From Streptomyces rubradiris (GTDB taxonomy: Bacteria > Actinomycetota > Actinomycetes > Streptomycetales > Streptomycetaceae): a stretch of 64,000 nt of DNA. This document shows positions 17,828 to 26,172 of the stretch, piece by piece (positions within the stretch are counted from its first letter, which is position 1; the number at the start of each line of letters is the position of its first letter). The position numbers and the translations under genes were made by a program. The notes below the pieces were generated by a model. That model had not been told where the DNA came from. It ran no database searches and was given only the letters and a program-made list of their open reading frames with translations. Where the stretch lies: contig NZ_BNEA01000015.1 in assembly GCF_016860525.1 (NCBI RefSeq), positions 558,001 through 622,000 of the forward strand. The letters are read 5' to 3'.

Positions 17828-18658
17828 CTAAGACCCCTCCCGCTCGTCGGTCCCGTCCGTCCACTCCGGCTCGTGGTGGGAGGGCATCCAGTGGTGTTCG
17901 GTGAACCAGCGGCCGAACAGGGCTCCGCCGTAGATGACGAAGCCGACGCCGATCAGCCATGACTCCACGACGAGGACGGTGCCGACGGCGCCGTAGCTGA
18001 GGGCGTTGGTGACGATGAGCGGGGTGAACACCAGGTAGGAGAAGGCCCGCAGGCCGATCAGGCCGATGACGGTGGCCACCGCGCCCGGCAGCAGCGCCCG
18101 CCAGCGGACCTGGCCGCCCAGCAGGAAGCGCTGTCCCCACCAGAAGAACAGCGCGCCGCTCACCGTGGACAGGGTGATCCGCTGCCCGCCGTGCAGCGTC
18201 GTCTTCGTCGCCGCCTCCTGGTAGAGGTACGCGGTCAGCACCACCAGCCAGGTCGCCTGCCGCCACACCCGGTGCCAGGGGCCGGACGCCAGGCCCCAGA
18301 TCCGTTCGTAGGCGTTCTGCACGCTGCCGCCGAAGGCCACGCCGAAGACGGCGAGCAGGACGCCGCTGAGGACGCTGGTGGTGCCGATGACCTTGCGCGG
18401 CGGGCTGATGACGTCGGTGACCGCGCGCGCGGACCGGCCGGACAGGCCCATGCCGTCGGTGAGCCAGGAGGCGAAGCCGCCGCGCACCAGGGGGTCGGCC
18501 GCGGCGACCACGATCAGCAGCGGCGCCAGCGTCACCAGGGCGAGGGTGGCGAACCCCATGGCCCGGTGCATCAGCTCCAGTTCCCGCCCGTGCTCGAACA
18601 GGGCCCGGACCCGCAGCCACCGCCACGCGCGGTGCAGGCCGCGCCGCAACCGCCTCAC
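17828..18658 (-). CDS. YihY/virulence factor BrkB family membrane protein
   Basis: 276 residues from GTG 18658, just downstream of GGGAGGAG (short spacing; a start ~30 codons upstream is possible but reads like non-coding sequence). Several membrane helices are evident (GFATLALVTLAPLLIVVAA; ATWLVVLTAYLYQEAA; AVATVIGLIGLRAFSYLVF; YGAVGTVLVVESWLIGVGF). This inner-membrane family was once called RNase BN in error; its function is not settled. It converges with the deaminase gene. Confidence 0.85.
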   Translation of the reverse strand: MRRLRRGLHRAWRWLRVRALFEHGRELELMHRAMGFATLALVTLAPLLIVVAAADPLVRGGFASWLTDGMGLSGRSARAVTDVISPPRKVIGTTSVLSGVLLAVFGVAFGGSVQNAYERIWGLASGPWHRVWRQATWLVVLTAYLYQEAATKTTLHGGQRITLSTVSGALFFWWGQRFLLGGQVRWRALLPGAVATVIGLIGLRAFSYLVFTPLIVTNALSYGAVGTVLVVESWLIGVGFVIYGGALFGRWFTEHHWMPSHHEPEWTDGTDEREGS

Positions 18659-18831
18659 GGCTCCTCCCGTGCTCGCCGCCGACCCGCCGTCGTACCGATG
18701 TCCCCAGCCTGGCACGTGCCGGGCGGCTCGCAGCCGCAGGGCGGGCACCGGCCCTGCGGGGTGGTGCGCACGGGTGACCCGGCCGACCGGCGGGCGGTTT
18801 GGGCACCGCCACCGCGGAGAAACGTCAATCC

Positions 18832-19941
18832 GTGCGAAGCACCGACCACGCCACGCCGGACGGCCGGCGGCGGACCCTGATCCTCAGCGCGAGCATGGGA
18901 GCCGGTCACGACACCGTGGCCGCCGAACTCGCGCGCCGGGCCGTGGCCCGGGGCGAGCGGGCCGAGATGGTCGACGTGCTGCGGCTGCTGCCCCACGGCC
19001 TGGGCACCGGGCTGCGCCGCGGCTACCAGGCGTCGGTGCGCCATCTGCCCTGGGTGTACGCCGGGATCTACGGCGCGTTCCTGCGCGAGGGACGCGGCCC
19101 GCGGCCCAGCGGGGTGCCGCTGGCCCGGCTCGCCGGGGACCGGCTGACGGACCTGGTGGACCGGCTGCGCGCCGACGTGGTGGTGTCCGTCTTCCATCTG
19201 GCCGCGCAGCTCACCGGGCACCTGCGGGCCCGGGGGGCGCTGCGCGTGCCCAGCGCCGTGTTCCTGCTGGACTTCGCGGTGCACCGGCAGTGGCTGCACC
19301 CGGGCAACGACCGGTATCTGTGCCTGACGGACACGGCGGCGGCGCAGGTGCGCCGGGCGCTCGGCGCGCCCGTGGTCACCACCGGCCCGGTGGTCGCCCC
19401 GGCCTTCCGTGCTCCGGCCCCCGGCGCGGCCCGGTGGCGGGAGCGGTTCGCCGCGCGGGCGCCCGGCCGGCCCCCGGTGCTGCTGTCCGCCGGCGCGTGG
19501 GGCGCGGCGTCGCGGCCGGCCGCCACCGCCCGGCTCCTGGCCGGGGCCGGCTGGCTGCCGGTGGTGCTGTGCGGCCGCAACGAGCGGCTGTACGCCCGGA
19601 TGTCCCGGGAGCCGGCCGCGCTGGCCCTGGGCTGGGTCGACGACATGCCCGGGCTGCTGGTGGCGGGTCACGCCCTGGTGGACAACGCGGCCGGCCAGAC
19701 GGCCGTGCAGGCGCTCGCGGCGGGCCTGCCGGTGGTCGCCCACCGCCCGCTGCCCGGCCACGGCGCGGAGGGCGTCCGCCGGATGGCCGACCTCGGCCTG
19801 TGCGCCCTCGCCCCCGACGGTCCCACGCTCCTGAAGGCCCTGGACGGCCTCGGGGAGAACACGCCCGAACGCGCCGCCCGGGTGGCCCGGGGGCACGCGC
19901 TGTTCCGGGGGGACGCGCTGGAGAGCCTGAGGGACCTGTGA
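18832..19941 (+). CDS. Glycosyltransferase of the MGDG synthase / GT28 type
   Basis: 369 residues from GTG 18832, with GGAGA 11 bases upstream. The N-terminal acceptor-binding part starts with LILSASMGAGHDTVAAELA, the hallmark of monogalactosyldiacylglycerol-synthase-like enzymes. The C-terminal donor-binding part contains DNAAGQTAVQALAAGLPVVA, the nucleotide-sugar region of GT28. It most likely glycosylates a membrane lipid. Convergent genes to the right (deacetylase, transporter, SDR) suggest an envelope theme. Confidence 0.85.
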   Translation: MRSTDHATPDGRRRTLILSASMGAGHDTVAAELARRAVARGERAEMVDVLRLLPHGLGTGLRRGYQASVRHLPWVYAGIYGAFLREGRGPRPSGVPLARLAGDRLTDLVDRLRADVVVSVFHLAAQLTGHLRARGALRVPSAVFLLDFAVHRQWLHPGNDRYLCLTDTAAAQVRRALGAPVVTTGPVVAPAFRAPAPGAARWRERFAARAPGRPPVLLSAGAWGAASRPAATARLLAGAGWLPVVLCGRNERLYARMSREPAALALGWVDDMPGLLVAGHALVDNAAGQTAVQALAAGLPVVAHRPLPGHGAEGVRRMADLGLCALAPDGPTLLKALDGLGENTPERAARVARGHALFRGDALESLRDL

Positions 19942-20255
19942 GACGGGCGGTGCCGCGCACACCGGCGGCCTCCTGAGAGACGCTGAAGACGCCCCGGCGC
20001 CGCACCCCGGCACGGCACCCGGCGCACTCATCGCACCGGCACGCGGCGAGCGCGGGGCCGCCCCCCGGCCCCGCGCACACACTTCCCTGCGGCAGAACCC
20101 CCGCCACGGCAGCCACACTTCCCTGCGGCAGAACCCCCACCCAGACATCCGCACACTCCCCCGCCAGCCGCCCGCCCCGGCGCAGCGGCCCCGCCGCCGC
20201 GCCACGGGCGGGGCCGCTCCCGCCGGTACGCGTCCACGCCACCGCACCGGCACGG
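19942..20255. other. Intergenic stretch with a direct repeat
   Basis: 314 bp between two convergent genes. No gene is convincing. It contains a 25-bp exact direct repeat (listed separately). The overlapping frame on the reverse strand is Gly-rich and repeat-driven and looks like a by-product of the repeat. Confidence 0.5.
20078..20138. repeat. 25-bp exact direct repeat, 36-bp period
   Basis: Two exact copies of CACACTTCCCTGCGGCAGAA followed by CCCCC, at 20078-20102 and 20114-20138, separated by 11 bp. The period of 36 bp is a multiple of three, so every frame through it repeats 12 codons. Nothing indicates a protein-binding role. Confidence 0.85.
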
Positions 20256-21035
20256 TCACCCCCCGGCCACGCGCTCCGGTTCGGCGGGCCGGGGTGCGGC
20301 CGGGGCCGTGTCGTGGTCGCGGAGGGGACCCACCGTCAGGCCCGCCTCCCGGCAGTCCGCCACGATGGCCGGGAGGGCACCCAGCGCGGCGTGCCAGCAG
20401 CCGGGGGCCGAGTACCGGTCGGCGTCGTGCAGCAGCACGGTGCCGCCGCCGCGCAGGTCCGCGGCGACCCTGGCCCGGACGGACCCCGGTGTGGCGTCGG
20501 CCGTCCAGTCCCTGCCCCACGCCGACCACAGCACCGTGCGCAGCCCGGCCCGCCGGGCGGCCAGCCAGCGGCCGGTGGTGAGGATGCCGTAGGGCGGGCG
20601 GTACCAGTGCGGGCGCCGCCCGGTGAGGTCGTGGACGACGCGGACGGTCCGGGCCACCTCCTCGGCGTCGCGGGCGAACGCGGGCCGCCAGGGCCGGTCG
20701 TGGCGCCAGCCGTGCACCCCCAGCTCGTGCCCGCGCCGCACGGTCTCGCGGACCAGCCCGGGATGGCGCACCGCGTGCTCGCCGACCACGAAGAAGGTGG
20801 CCCGCACCCCGAGCCGGTCCAGCGCGTCGAGGAACCGCGGGGTCGACCGCGGATCGGGTCCGTCGTCGAAGGTGAGCGCGATGTGCCGGACGTGGCCGGT
20901 GCCGGCGAGACCAGGGAGGAGCAACGGCCGCAGTCCCGGCAGCCAGCTCGCCGCCGGGACGATGTGGGCCGCGGCGGCGCCGGCCGGCAGCAGGGCGGCG
21001 GCCGTCCGCCAGGAGCGTCCGGACACGGGGAACAT
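20256..21035 (-). CDS. Polysaccharide deacetylase (NodB/CE4 fold)
   Basis: 259 residues from ATG 21035, with GAGGAGG about ten bases upstream. CE4 motifs: TFDDGPDP (catalytic Asp and metal Asp), HGWRH (metal His pair, where HSxxH is typical), RPPYG and LLHDAD. A hydrophobic N-terminal segment (TAAALLPAGAAAAHIVPA) suggests export or membrane anchoring. The family removes N- or O-acetyl groups from chitin, peptidoglycan or exopolysaccharide. It is the last gene of a leftward SDR-transporter-deacetylase run with 6-8 bp gaps. Confidence 0.9.
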   Translation of the reverse strand: MFPVSGRSWRTAAALLPAGAAAAHIVPAASWLPGLRPLLLPGLAGTGHVRHIALTFDDGPDPRSTPRFLDALDRLGVRATFFVVGEHAVRHPGLVRETVRRGHELGVHGWRHDRPWRPAFARDAEEVARTVRVVHDLTGRRPHWYRPPYGILTTGRWLAARRAGLRTVLWSAWGRDWTADATPGSVRARVAADLRGGGTVLLHDADRYSAPGCWHAALGALPAIVADCREAGLTVGPLRDHDTAPAAPRPAEPERVAGG

Positions 21036-21043
21036 CGGTGGAC

Positions 21044-21970
21044 CTACCTCCTCGGTGTGCGGGGAACAGCGGTAGTGGAGCCGGGGGACGACGCCGGGCC
21101 GCCGGTGTCCCACTGCCCGCCCACGGACGGGGCGTGGGCGAGGCCGATGCTGCCCGCGCCGATCAGGGCGACCCCGACGGCCTCCGGCAGCATGCGCAGG
21201 CCCAGGTGGATCGTCTCGGCGAACAGCACCCAGCCGAGGACGACACTGCCGAGCGCGTCGCCGAGGGTGAGGGCGGGCTGGGAGGCCGTCAGCGGTCCGG
21301 CGGCGAGCGCGCCCTGGAGGAGCACGAAGGCGACCAGTCCGGCGGCGCCCGTGGCGTACAGCGACCAGTGCCCGAACATCGCCGCGGGCCCGTCCGCCAG
21401 CCGGCCCACGGCCTCCTTCAGCAGCGCGGCCGTGGTGGCGAAGCACAGCGCCGAGGCCAGGCCGAGCAGGGTGGCCCGGGAGGCGCCCGGGGCCGGGCGG
21501 GCGGCCAGCCAGAGCAGCACGACGGCGCCGAGCACTCCGCCGCCGCCCAGCAGCCAGGCCCCGGGCCGCGCGATGTCCCGCCCGGCGGTCGGCGCGGCGG
21601 CCAGCAGGAACAGGGCCAGTCCGCCGGCCAGGGCGACGAACGCCAGCCAGGTCCGGGCGTCGGGGCGGCGGCGGAAGACGACGCTGCCGACCGCCAGGGT
21701 GAACAGCAGCTCGGCGGCGAGCAGGGGCTGGACCAGGGACAGGCTGCCCGTGGCCAGCGCCCCGGCCTGGAGCAGGCTGGACAGCAGCAGCATGCCGGCC
21801 CCGGCCAGCCAGCTGCGGCGCCGCAGCAGTTGGGGGAGCCGGCGCAGGATGGACAGCCCGGGCCCGCCGCCCTGGTCCGTCTCCTGTACGGCGGCCCGGC
21901 GCTGGAGCACCGAGGCGGACGCGTTGGCCAGGGCCGCGAGCAGGGCGAGCAGCACCGTGACCGCGGTCAT
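21044..21970 (-). CDS. DMT/EamA-type membrane transporter
   Basis: 308 residues made almost entirely of membrane helices (about ten), beginning TAVTVLLALLAALANASASV, with internal duplication typical of drug/metabolite transporters. Similar proteins next to polysaccharide genes are proposed to move lipids or sugar intermediates, but the substrate is unknown. It sits six bases after the SDR stop and eight before the deacetylase start, so the three are one operon. Confidence 0.83.
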   Translation of the reverse strand: MTAVTVLLALLAALANASASVLQRRAAVQETDQGGGPGLSILRRLPQLLRRRSWLAGAGMLLLSSLLQAGALATGSLSLVQPLLAAELLFTLAVGSVVFRRRPDARTWLAFVALAGGLALFLLAAAPTAGRDIARPGAWLLGGGGVLGAVVLLWLAARPAPGASRATLLGLASALCFATTAALLKEAVGRLADGPAAMFGHWSLYATGAAGLVAFVLLQGALAAGPLTASQPALTLGDALGSVVLGWVLFAETIHLGLRMLPEAVGVALIGAGSIGLAHAPSVGGQWDTGGPASSPGSTTAVPRTPRR

Positions 21971-21976
21971 GGCCGC

Positions 21977-22828
21977 TCACCCGAAGCGGGCGGCGAGCCG
22001 CCGGTAGAGTCCGGGCGCGGCGCCGCGCACCAGGACGGGCAGCCGCAGCCACCCGGGGACGTACACCTCGTCCCTGCCGTGCCGTACGGCGGCGCAGACC
22101 GCGTCCGCGACCCGCTCGGCGGGCACTGGCCGGGGCCAGGACCGGGTGTAGGGGATGCCCCGCCGGTCGAAGAAGGGGGTGTCGACCACGCCGGGGACGA
22201 CGTGGCTGACGCCGACCCCGGTGCCGCGCAGTTCGTAGCGCAGGGAGTCGGCGAAGGTGCCGAGGGCGGCCTTCGCCGCGGAGTAGACGGCCTCGCCGCG
22301 CACGCCCACGCTGCCGGCCAGGGAGCCGATGAGCACGACACGGCCCGTTCCGGCGGCGACCATGGGTGGCAGCAGGGCGCGCACCAGGCGGACGGTGGCC
22401 AGCAGGTCGACGCCCACGATCTCGTCGATGCGGGCGGCGGGCATGCCGGTGAAGTCGCCGGCCCAGCCGACACCGGCGCCCGCCACCAGCAGGTCGAGCC
22501 GTCCGAGGCGCTCCACGGCGAGCTCGGCGAGTGCGCGGTCGGCGCCGGGCCGGGAGAGGTCCCCGGGCAGCGCGACCGCGCCGGACTGGGCGGCCACCTG
22601 CTCCAGTCGGGTGATGTCGCGGCCGTTCAGCGCCAGCCGCCAGCCGCCCTGGGCGGCCAGCCGGCGGGCCACGGCCGCGCCGATGCCGGAGGAGGCGCCC
22701 GTCACCAGGGCGGCACCGCCCCGGCCGGGCCGGCCGCCGGGCGGCGGGGCCGCGCGCTGCTCGTGGGCCGGGGCCGGGGCCGGCCGGGTGCCGTTCGACG
22801 GTCCTGCGGGAGACGGGGCATGGGACAT
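21977..22828 (-). CDS. Short-chain dehydrogenase/reductase (SDR)
   Basis: 283 residues. After a ~35-residue Pro/Ala/Gly-rich tail comes the Rossmann signature [20 protein letters not shown], then LVAGAG, the catalytic Ser (LIGSLAGS) and YSAAK (Tyr-x-x-x-Lys). The extra C-terminal helix region ([19 protein letters not shown]) is seen in SDRs acting on lipid-like substrates. A GAGGTCGTCAC ribosome-binding site precedes ATG 22828. It is the first gene of the leftward operon ending in the deacetylase. Confidence 0.9.
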   Translation of the reverse strand: MSHAPSPAGPSNGTRPAPAPAHEQRAAPPPGGRPGRGGAALVTGASSGIGAAVARRLAAQGGWRLALNGRDITRLEQVAAQSGAVALPGDLSRPGADRALAELAVERLGRLDLLVAGAGVGWAGDFTGMPAARIDEIVGVDLLATVRLVRALLPPMVAAGTGRVVLIGSLAGSVGVRGEAVYSAAKAALGTFADSLRYELRGTGVGVSHVVPGVVDTPFFDRRGIPYTRSWPRPVPAERVADAVCAAVRHGRDEVYVPGWLRLPVLVRGAAPGLYRRLAARFG

Positions 22829-23109
22829 GTGACGACCTCACTGCGACGGCGTACGGGCTCGCGAACTGTGGGGGCCGAACCCTCGGGGTGTATCCAGGGC
22901 GCCACACCCTGAAACACCGCGCACGGCGAGGACCGTCCCCGCCGCCCGCACGGAGGCCCCCGGGCCGTGGGCCGGTGCCCGGAGCGGACCGCCTCCCCCC
23001 GGCTCCCCCGGCCCCGGAAGCGGCCGTCGTGCCGCACTGCCGGACGCTTGGGACGGCGCCGCCGGGTAACTCGCAAGGGAGATCACCCCATCGGCGGAAA
23101 GGAGAGGTC

Positions 23110-23283
23110 ATGCCGGGCGGGAACGGCCACGACGACCACGAAGACCGGCAGGAGTCGGCCCTGGAGGAGGTGCTCCGGGAGGTCGAACAGGCCGAGAAGC
23201 GCGACGAGGACAAGGCCTCGGGCCAGGCCGGCGACGCCATCACCCCGAACACCGGGGCCCAGGAACAGGCGGACGGGGAGTGA
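23110..23283 (+). CDS. Small highly charged protein, function unknown
   Basis: 57 residues, MPGGNGHDDHEDRQES at the start, then a helix-forming Glu/Arg/Lys stretch (EEVLREVEQAEKRDEDKA) and a polar tail. A strong AAGGAGAGGTC lies directly before the ATG, supporting a real gene despite its size. It has no cysteine or membrane segment. It stands alone between a divergent operon and a repeat tract. Confidence 0.65.
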   Translation: MPGGNGHDDHEDRQESALEEVLREVEQAEKRDEDKASGQAGDAITPNTGAQEQADGE

Positions 23284-23433
23284 GGGAAGTGAGCCGACCG
23301 GGCGGGCGCGCCCCGGGGCTGCTCACGGGCGGGCCGTGGGCCGGGGGCCGGGTCACGGCCCACGCCGTCGGCAGGCGGACCGGATACGTCCGATACATCG
23401 GCCGAGCCGTTGCTCGACGGGCCAGGTAAGAAG

Positions 23434-23564
23434 CCGTGCCGCTGACCGGCGGACCCTGTAGCGAACCATGCCGCCGACCGGCGGACCCCGTAGCGAGCCA
23501 TGTCGCTGTCCGGCGGGCCCCGTAGCGAGCGGCCGTGCCGTTGACCGGTGAACCGGATACCGAG
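23434..23564. repeat. Four degenerate 32-bp tandem repeats
   Basis: Units at 23434-23465, 23466-23497, 23498-23529 and 23533-23564, the last after a 3-bp insertion. The unit is close to CCATGCCGCCGACCGGCGGA followed by CCCCGTAGCGAG. Each carries a short palindromic core (CCGCCGACCGGCGG in the best copy). Fainter copies flank on both sides up to the start codon at 23605. The whole 23284-23604 gap is filled by this tract and holds no gene. Confidence 0.8.
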
Positions 23565-23604
23565 CCGTGCCGTTGATCGACGCCGCGCCGGGTACCCGGG
23601 TTCC

Positions 23605-24642
23605 ATGAGTCACCACCCGCGAGAACCCCGGCTGCCCCGACCCCGAGGCCCCCTGTCCGCCGCGCTGACCGCGAGCCTGCGCGGCGCGGGCCCGCTCCCC
23701 CGCTCCGCCGACGCCGGGGCGGCGGACCCGTACGGCGACGACCTCCAGCTCGCCCTGTACGTGTGCTATGAGCTGCACTACCGCGGTTTCGCCGGGGTGC
23801 CCGCGGAGCGCGAGTGGGACCCGGAGCTGCTGCGGGTGCGGGCCGCGCTGGAGGGCCGCTTCCTGGACGCGCTGCGCGCCGACACCCCGGTCCACGACAG
23901 CCTGGACGACGCGCTCGGCGCCCTGCTGGTCGAGCCGGCCGAGGGGGCGGGGGTCGCCGGTTTCCTGCACAAGGAGGGCGAGCTGTGGCAGCTGCGCGAG
24001 TACGCGGCGCTGCGCTCGCTGTACCACCTGAAGGAGGCCGACCCGCATGCCTGGGTGCTGCCGCGGCTGTGGGGCCGGGCGAAGGCGGCGATGGCCGCGG
24101 TGGAGTTCGACGAGTTCGGCGGCGGCCGGGCCGACCGGGTGCACGCGCGGCTGTTCGCCGACCTGATGACGGACCTGGGCCTGGACACGGCCTACGGCCG
24201 CCATCTGGACGCGGCCCCGGCCGAGATGCTGGCCCTGGTCAACCTGATGTCCCTGTTCGGCCTGCACCGGGAGCTGCGCGGCGCGCTGGTGGGCCACTTC
24301 GCCGAGGTGGAGATCACCTCCTCGCCCGCCTCCCGCCGGCTCGCCGAGGCGATGCGCCGCACCGGGGCCGGCCCGGCGGCGGAGTTCTTCTACGACGAGC
24401 ACGTGGAGGCCGACGCGGTGCACGAGCAGGTGGTCCGGCACGAGGTGATCGGCGGGCTGCTCGCCGAGGAACCGGAGCTGGCGCCGGACGTCGCCTTCGG
24501 GATCGACGCGACCGAGTACCTGGAGGACCGGCTGGCCCGGCGGCTGCTGACCGACTGGCGGGCGGGCCGGTCGTGCCTGCGGGTGCCTCTGGGAACGACG
24601 GGGCAGCGGGAGCCGGAGCGACGGATTTCCCATACATCCTGA
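23605..24642 (+). CDS. Heme-oxygenase-like iron-containing redox enzyme
   Basis: 345 residues from ATG 23605. The helical heme-oxygenase-like fold is indicated by ALYVCYELHYRGF, FLHKEGELWQLREYAALRS, VEFDEFGGGRADRVH and FYDEHVEADAVHEQVV. These supply His and Glu residues expected to bind a non-heme di-iron centre. Members oxidise diverse small molecules, sometimes in natural-product pathways. No good ribosome-binding site is visible before the ATG, which directly abuts the 32-bp repeat tract. A methyltransferase and a CDGSH iron-sulfur protein follow on the same strand. Confidence 0.8.
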   Translation: MSHHPREPRLPRPRGPLSAALTASLRGAGPLPRSADAGAADPYGDDLQLALYVCYELHYRGFAGVPAEREWDPELLRVRAALEGRFLDALRADTPVHDSLDDALGALLVEPAEGAGVAGFLHKEGELWQLREYAALRSLYHLKEADPHAWVLPRLWGRAKAAMAAVEFDEFGGGRADRVHARLFADLMTDLGLDTAYGRHLDAAPAEMLALVNLMSLFGLHRELRGALVGHFAEVEITSSPASRRLAEAMRRTGAGPAAEFFYDEHVEADAVHEQVVRHEVIGGLLAEEPELAPDVAFGIDATEYLEDRLARRLLTDWRAGRSCLRVPLGTTGQREPERRISHTS

Positions 24643-24663
24643 AATGAAGGGCATTCGGGTTAC

Positions 24664-25317
24664 GTGAACCTTTTGCTGCTGCCGGGCGTGTACGCCCCCC
24701 AGGACGACACGGAGATGCTGGCGGAGGCCCTGCGCGAGGAGGCCCCGCCGCCGGGCGCGCGCGTGCTGGACGTGGGCACTGGGAGCGGGGCCCTGGCGCT
24801 GGCGGCGGCCCGGCAGGGTGCCGAGGTGACCGCGGTGGACGTGTCCCGGCAGGCGGTGTGGACGGCCCGGCTGAACGCCTGGCTGAGCCGGCTGCCGGTG
24901 CGCATCCGTCGGGGCAACCTCTTCGCCCCGGTCCGGGGCCGCGCCTACGACCTGATCCTGGCGAACCCGCCCTATGTGCCAGCGCCGGAGGACGGGCGCG
25001 GGCCGCGCGGCCGGGCCCGGGCCTGGGACGCGGGGAGCGACGGCCGGCTGCTGCTGGACCGGATCTGCCGGGACGCCCCGGCGCTGCTGCGCCCCGGCGG
25101 GCTGCTGCTGCTCGTGCACTCGGCGCTGAGCGGCCCCGACCGCACCCTGGAGCTGCTGCGGGCGGCGGGCCTGAAGGCCGAGGTGGTCCGGCGCCGCCGG
25201 GTCCCGTTCGGCCCGGTGCTGCGCTCCCGGGAGGACTGGTTGCGCCGGCGCGGGCTGCTCGGGCCGGCCGACGACAAGGAAGAGCTGGTGGTCATCCGTG
25301 CCGAACGACCCCTCTGA
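24664..25317 (+). CDS. Class I SAM methyltransferase (HemK/N5-Gln-like)
   Basis: 217 residues from GTG 24664. The SAM-binding motif VLDVGTGSGALALAAA is followed by VTAVDVS and the NPPY motif (ILANPPYVPAPE) typical of methylation at planar nitrogen (Gln/Asn side chains, adenine or N-heterocycles). It lies 21 bp after the heme-oxygenase-like gene, and its 3' end overlaps the CDGSH gene by 20 bp. The substrate is not evident. It lacks the N-terminal helical domain of PrmC, so a different substrate is likely. Confidence 0.85.
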   Translation: MNLLLLPGVYAPQDDTEMLAEALREEAPPPGARVLDVGTGSGALALAAARQGAEVTAVDVSRQAVWTARLNAWLSRLPVRIRRGNLFAPVRGRAYDLILANPPYVPAPEDGRGPRGRARAWDAGSDGRLLLDRICRDAPALLRPGGLLLLVHSALSGPDRTLELLRAAGLKAEVVRRRRVPFGPVLRSREDWLRRRGLLGPADDKEELVVIRAERPL

Positions 25318-25540
25318 CAGCGCGCCGGGCGAACCCGGCGCCCCCGCCGCGCCCGCCCGGCGGGTCACCGTGCGACGGCGCGGGCCCCTCCTGATGGAAG
25401 GGCCCGTGGAAGTCGAACTGGAGGACGGGACCACGGTTCGGTCGGACCGGTTCCGTGTCGCTCTGTGTACCTGTCGGCGCAGCCGCCGTTACCCCTGGTG
25501 CGACACGAGTCACCGGCGCAGAGCGGACCCGCCGCGTTGA
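25298..25540 (+). CDS. CDGSH iron-sulfur domain protein
   Basis: 80 residues from GTG 25298, overlapping the methyltransferase gene. The C-terminal half carries the mitoNEET-like cluster motif CTCRRSRRYPWCDTSH, i.e. C-x-C-x2-S-x3-P-x-C-D-x-S-H, where three Cys and one His hold a 2Fe-2S cluster. It probably passes electrons to, or supplies clusters for, the oxidase two genes upstream. The first ~25 residues are Pro/Ala-rich and disordered. Confidence 0.9.
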   Translation: MPNDPSDSAPGEPGAPAAPARRVTVRRRGPLLMEGPVEVELEDGTTVRSDRFRVALCTCRRSRRYPWCDTSHRRRADPPR

Positions 25541-25556
25541 AACCGTACGTTTTTCG

Positions 25557-25597
25557 CCGCTCCCCGGACGGCCCCCCACGGACCGGCCGGGGAGCGG
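25557..25597. terminator. Hairpin between convergent genes
   Basis: An 11-bp perfect inverted repeat (CCGCTCCCCGG / CCGGGGAGCGG) separated by 19 bp, 17 bp past the CDGSH stop and 141 bp beyond the stop of the oppositely oriented inhibitor gene. It may serve both operons. No U-tract. Confidence 0.6.
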
Positions 25598-25737
25598 CTG
25601 TGTTGCCCGGAGCCGGCGGGCGGCCCCACTCCGCCCGCCTGCCCCGGTGCGAGATCGCAGGTTCCCCGTGCCCAGGGGCCGCACTCCCCAGTTGCGGGCC
25701 TGATCCGGCGTTCACGGGGTTCCATGCGATCCCGGTC

Positions 25738-26172
25738 CTAGAACGCGAAGAGGCTGCCGCCCACGGCATCCCTCATGCACGCGTTGTCGAACGTGTGCTC
25801 GTAGGAGAGGCGCTGCCCCTGCCAGACGCCCTGGAGCGTGACCACGACCGGGTTGTACTCCTTGGTGCACATCACGCCGTCGGCGGGCTTGAGGGCGTCG
25901 AGGTCGCCATCGAGGCCGCGCAGTTCGGCGCAGGCCTCAGCCGGGGCGGGGTGGGTGCCGGAGGCAGTGGGCGCGCAGCTCAGGGTGACGGCGCGCTCCG
26001 GAGTGGCCGTGGCCGCGTCGTCGCCGTGGCCGGTGGTGAGCACCAGTGCCGAGGGGGCGTAGAGCGACGACGGGGCGGCGCCCGGTGCGGCGACGGCGGC
26101 CCCGGTCAGGGGTCCGCAAACGGCGGCGGCCGTGAGGCCGAGGGCCGCTGCCCAGCGCGCGGTGTTCCGCAT
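25738..26172 (-). CDS. Streptomyces subtilisin inhibitor (SSI) family protein, Lys at P1
   Basis: 144 residues from ATG 26172, with GGAAGG nine bases upstream; an ATG three codons earlier would sit on the ribosome-binding site. A signal peptide ends near AVAAPG. The mature part shows the SSI pattern: [13 protein letters not shown], Cys pair in [18 protein letters not shown], the reactive loop MCTKEYNPV, then [18 protein letters not shown] and the conserved C-terminus SLFAF. By alignment with SSI (CPM-VYDPV) the P1 residue is Lys, which predicts inhibition of trypsin-like proteases rather than subtilisin. Four cysteines make the two usual disulfides. Confidence 0.93.
   Translation of the reverse strand: MRNTARWAAALGLTAAAVCGPLTGAAVAAPGAAPSSLYAPSALVLTTGHGDDAATATPERAVTLSCAPTASGTHPAPAEACAELRGLDGDLDALKPADGVMCTKEYNPVVVTLQGVWQGQRLSYEHTFDNACMRDAVGGSLFAF

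Noticed and set aside
20028..20237. 69-codon Gly/Cys-rich frame with a repeated GGGSAAGKC motif
   Set aside because: The motif is produced by the 25-bp DNA repeat; no ribosome-binding site and poor codon pattern.
23434..23564. Possible CRISPR array
   Set aside because: Units are contiguous without unique spacers and are degenerate; no cas genes in the window.
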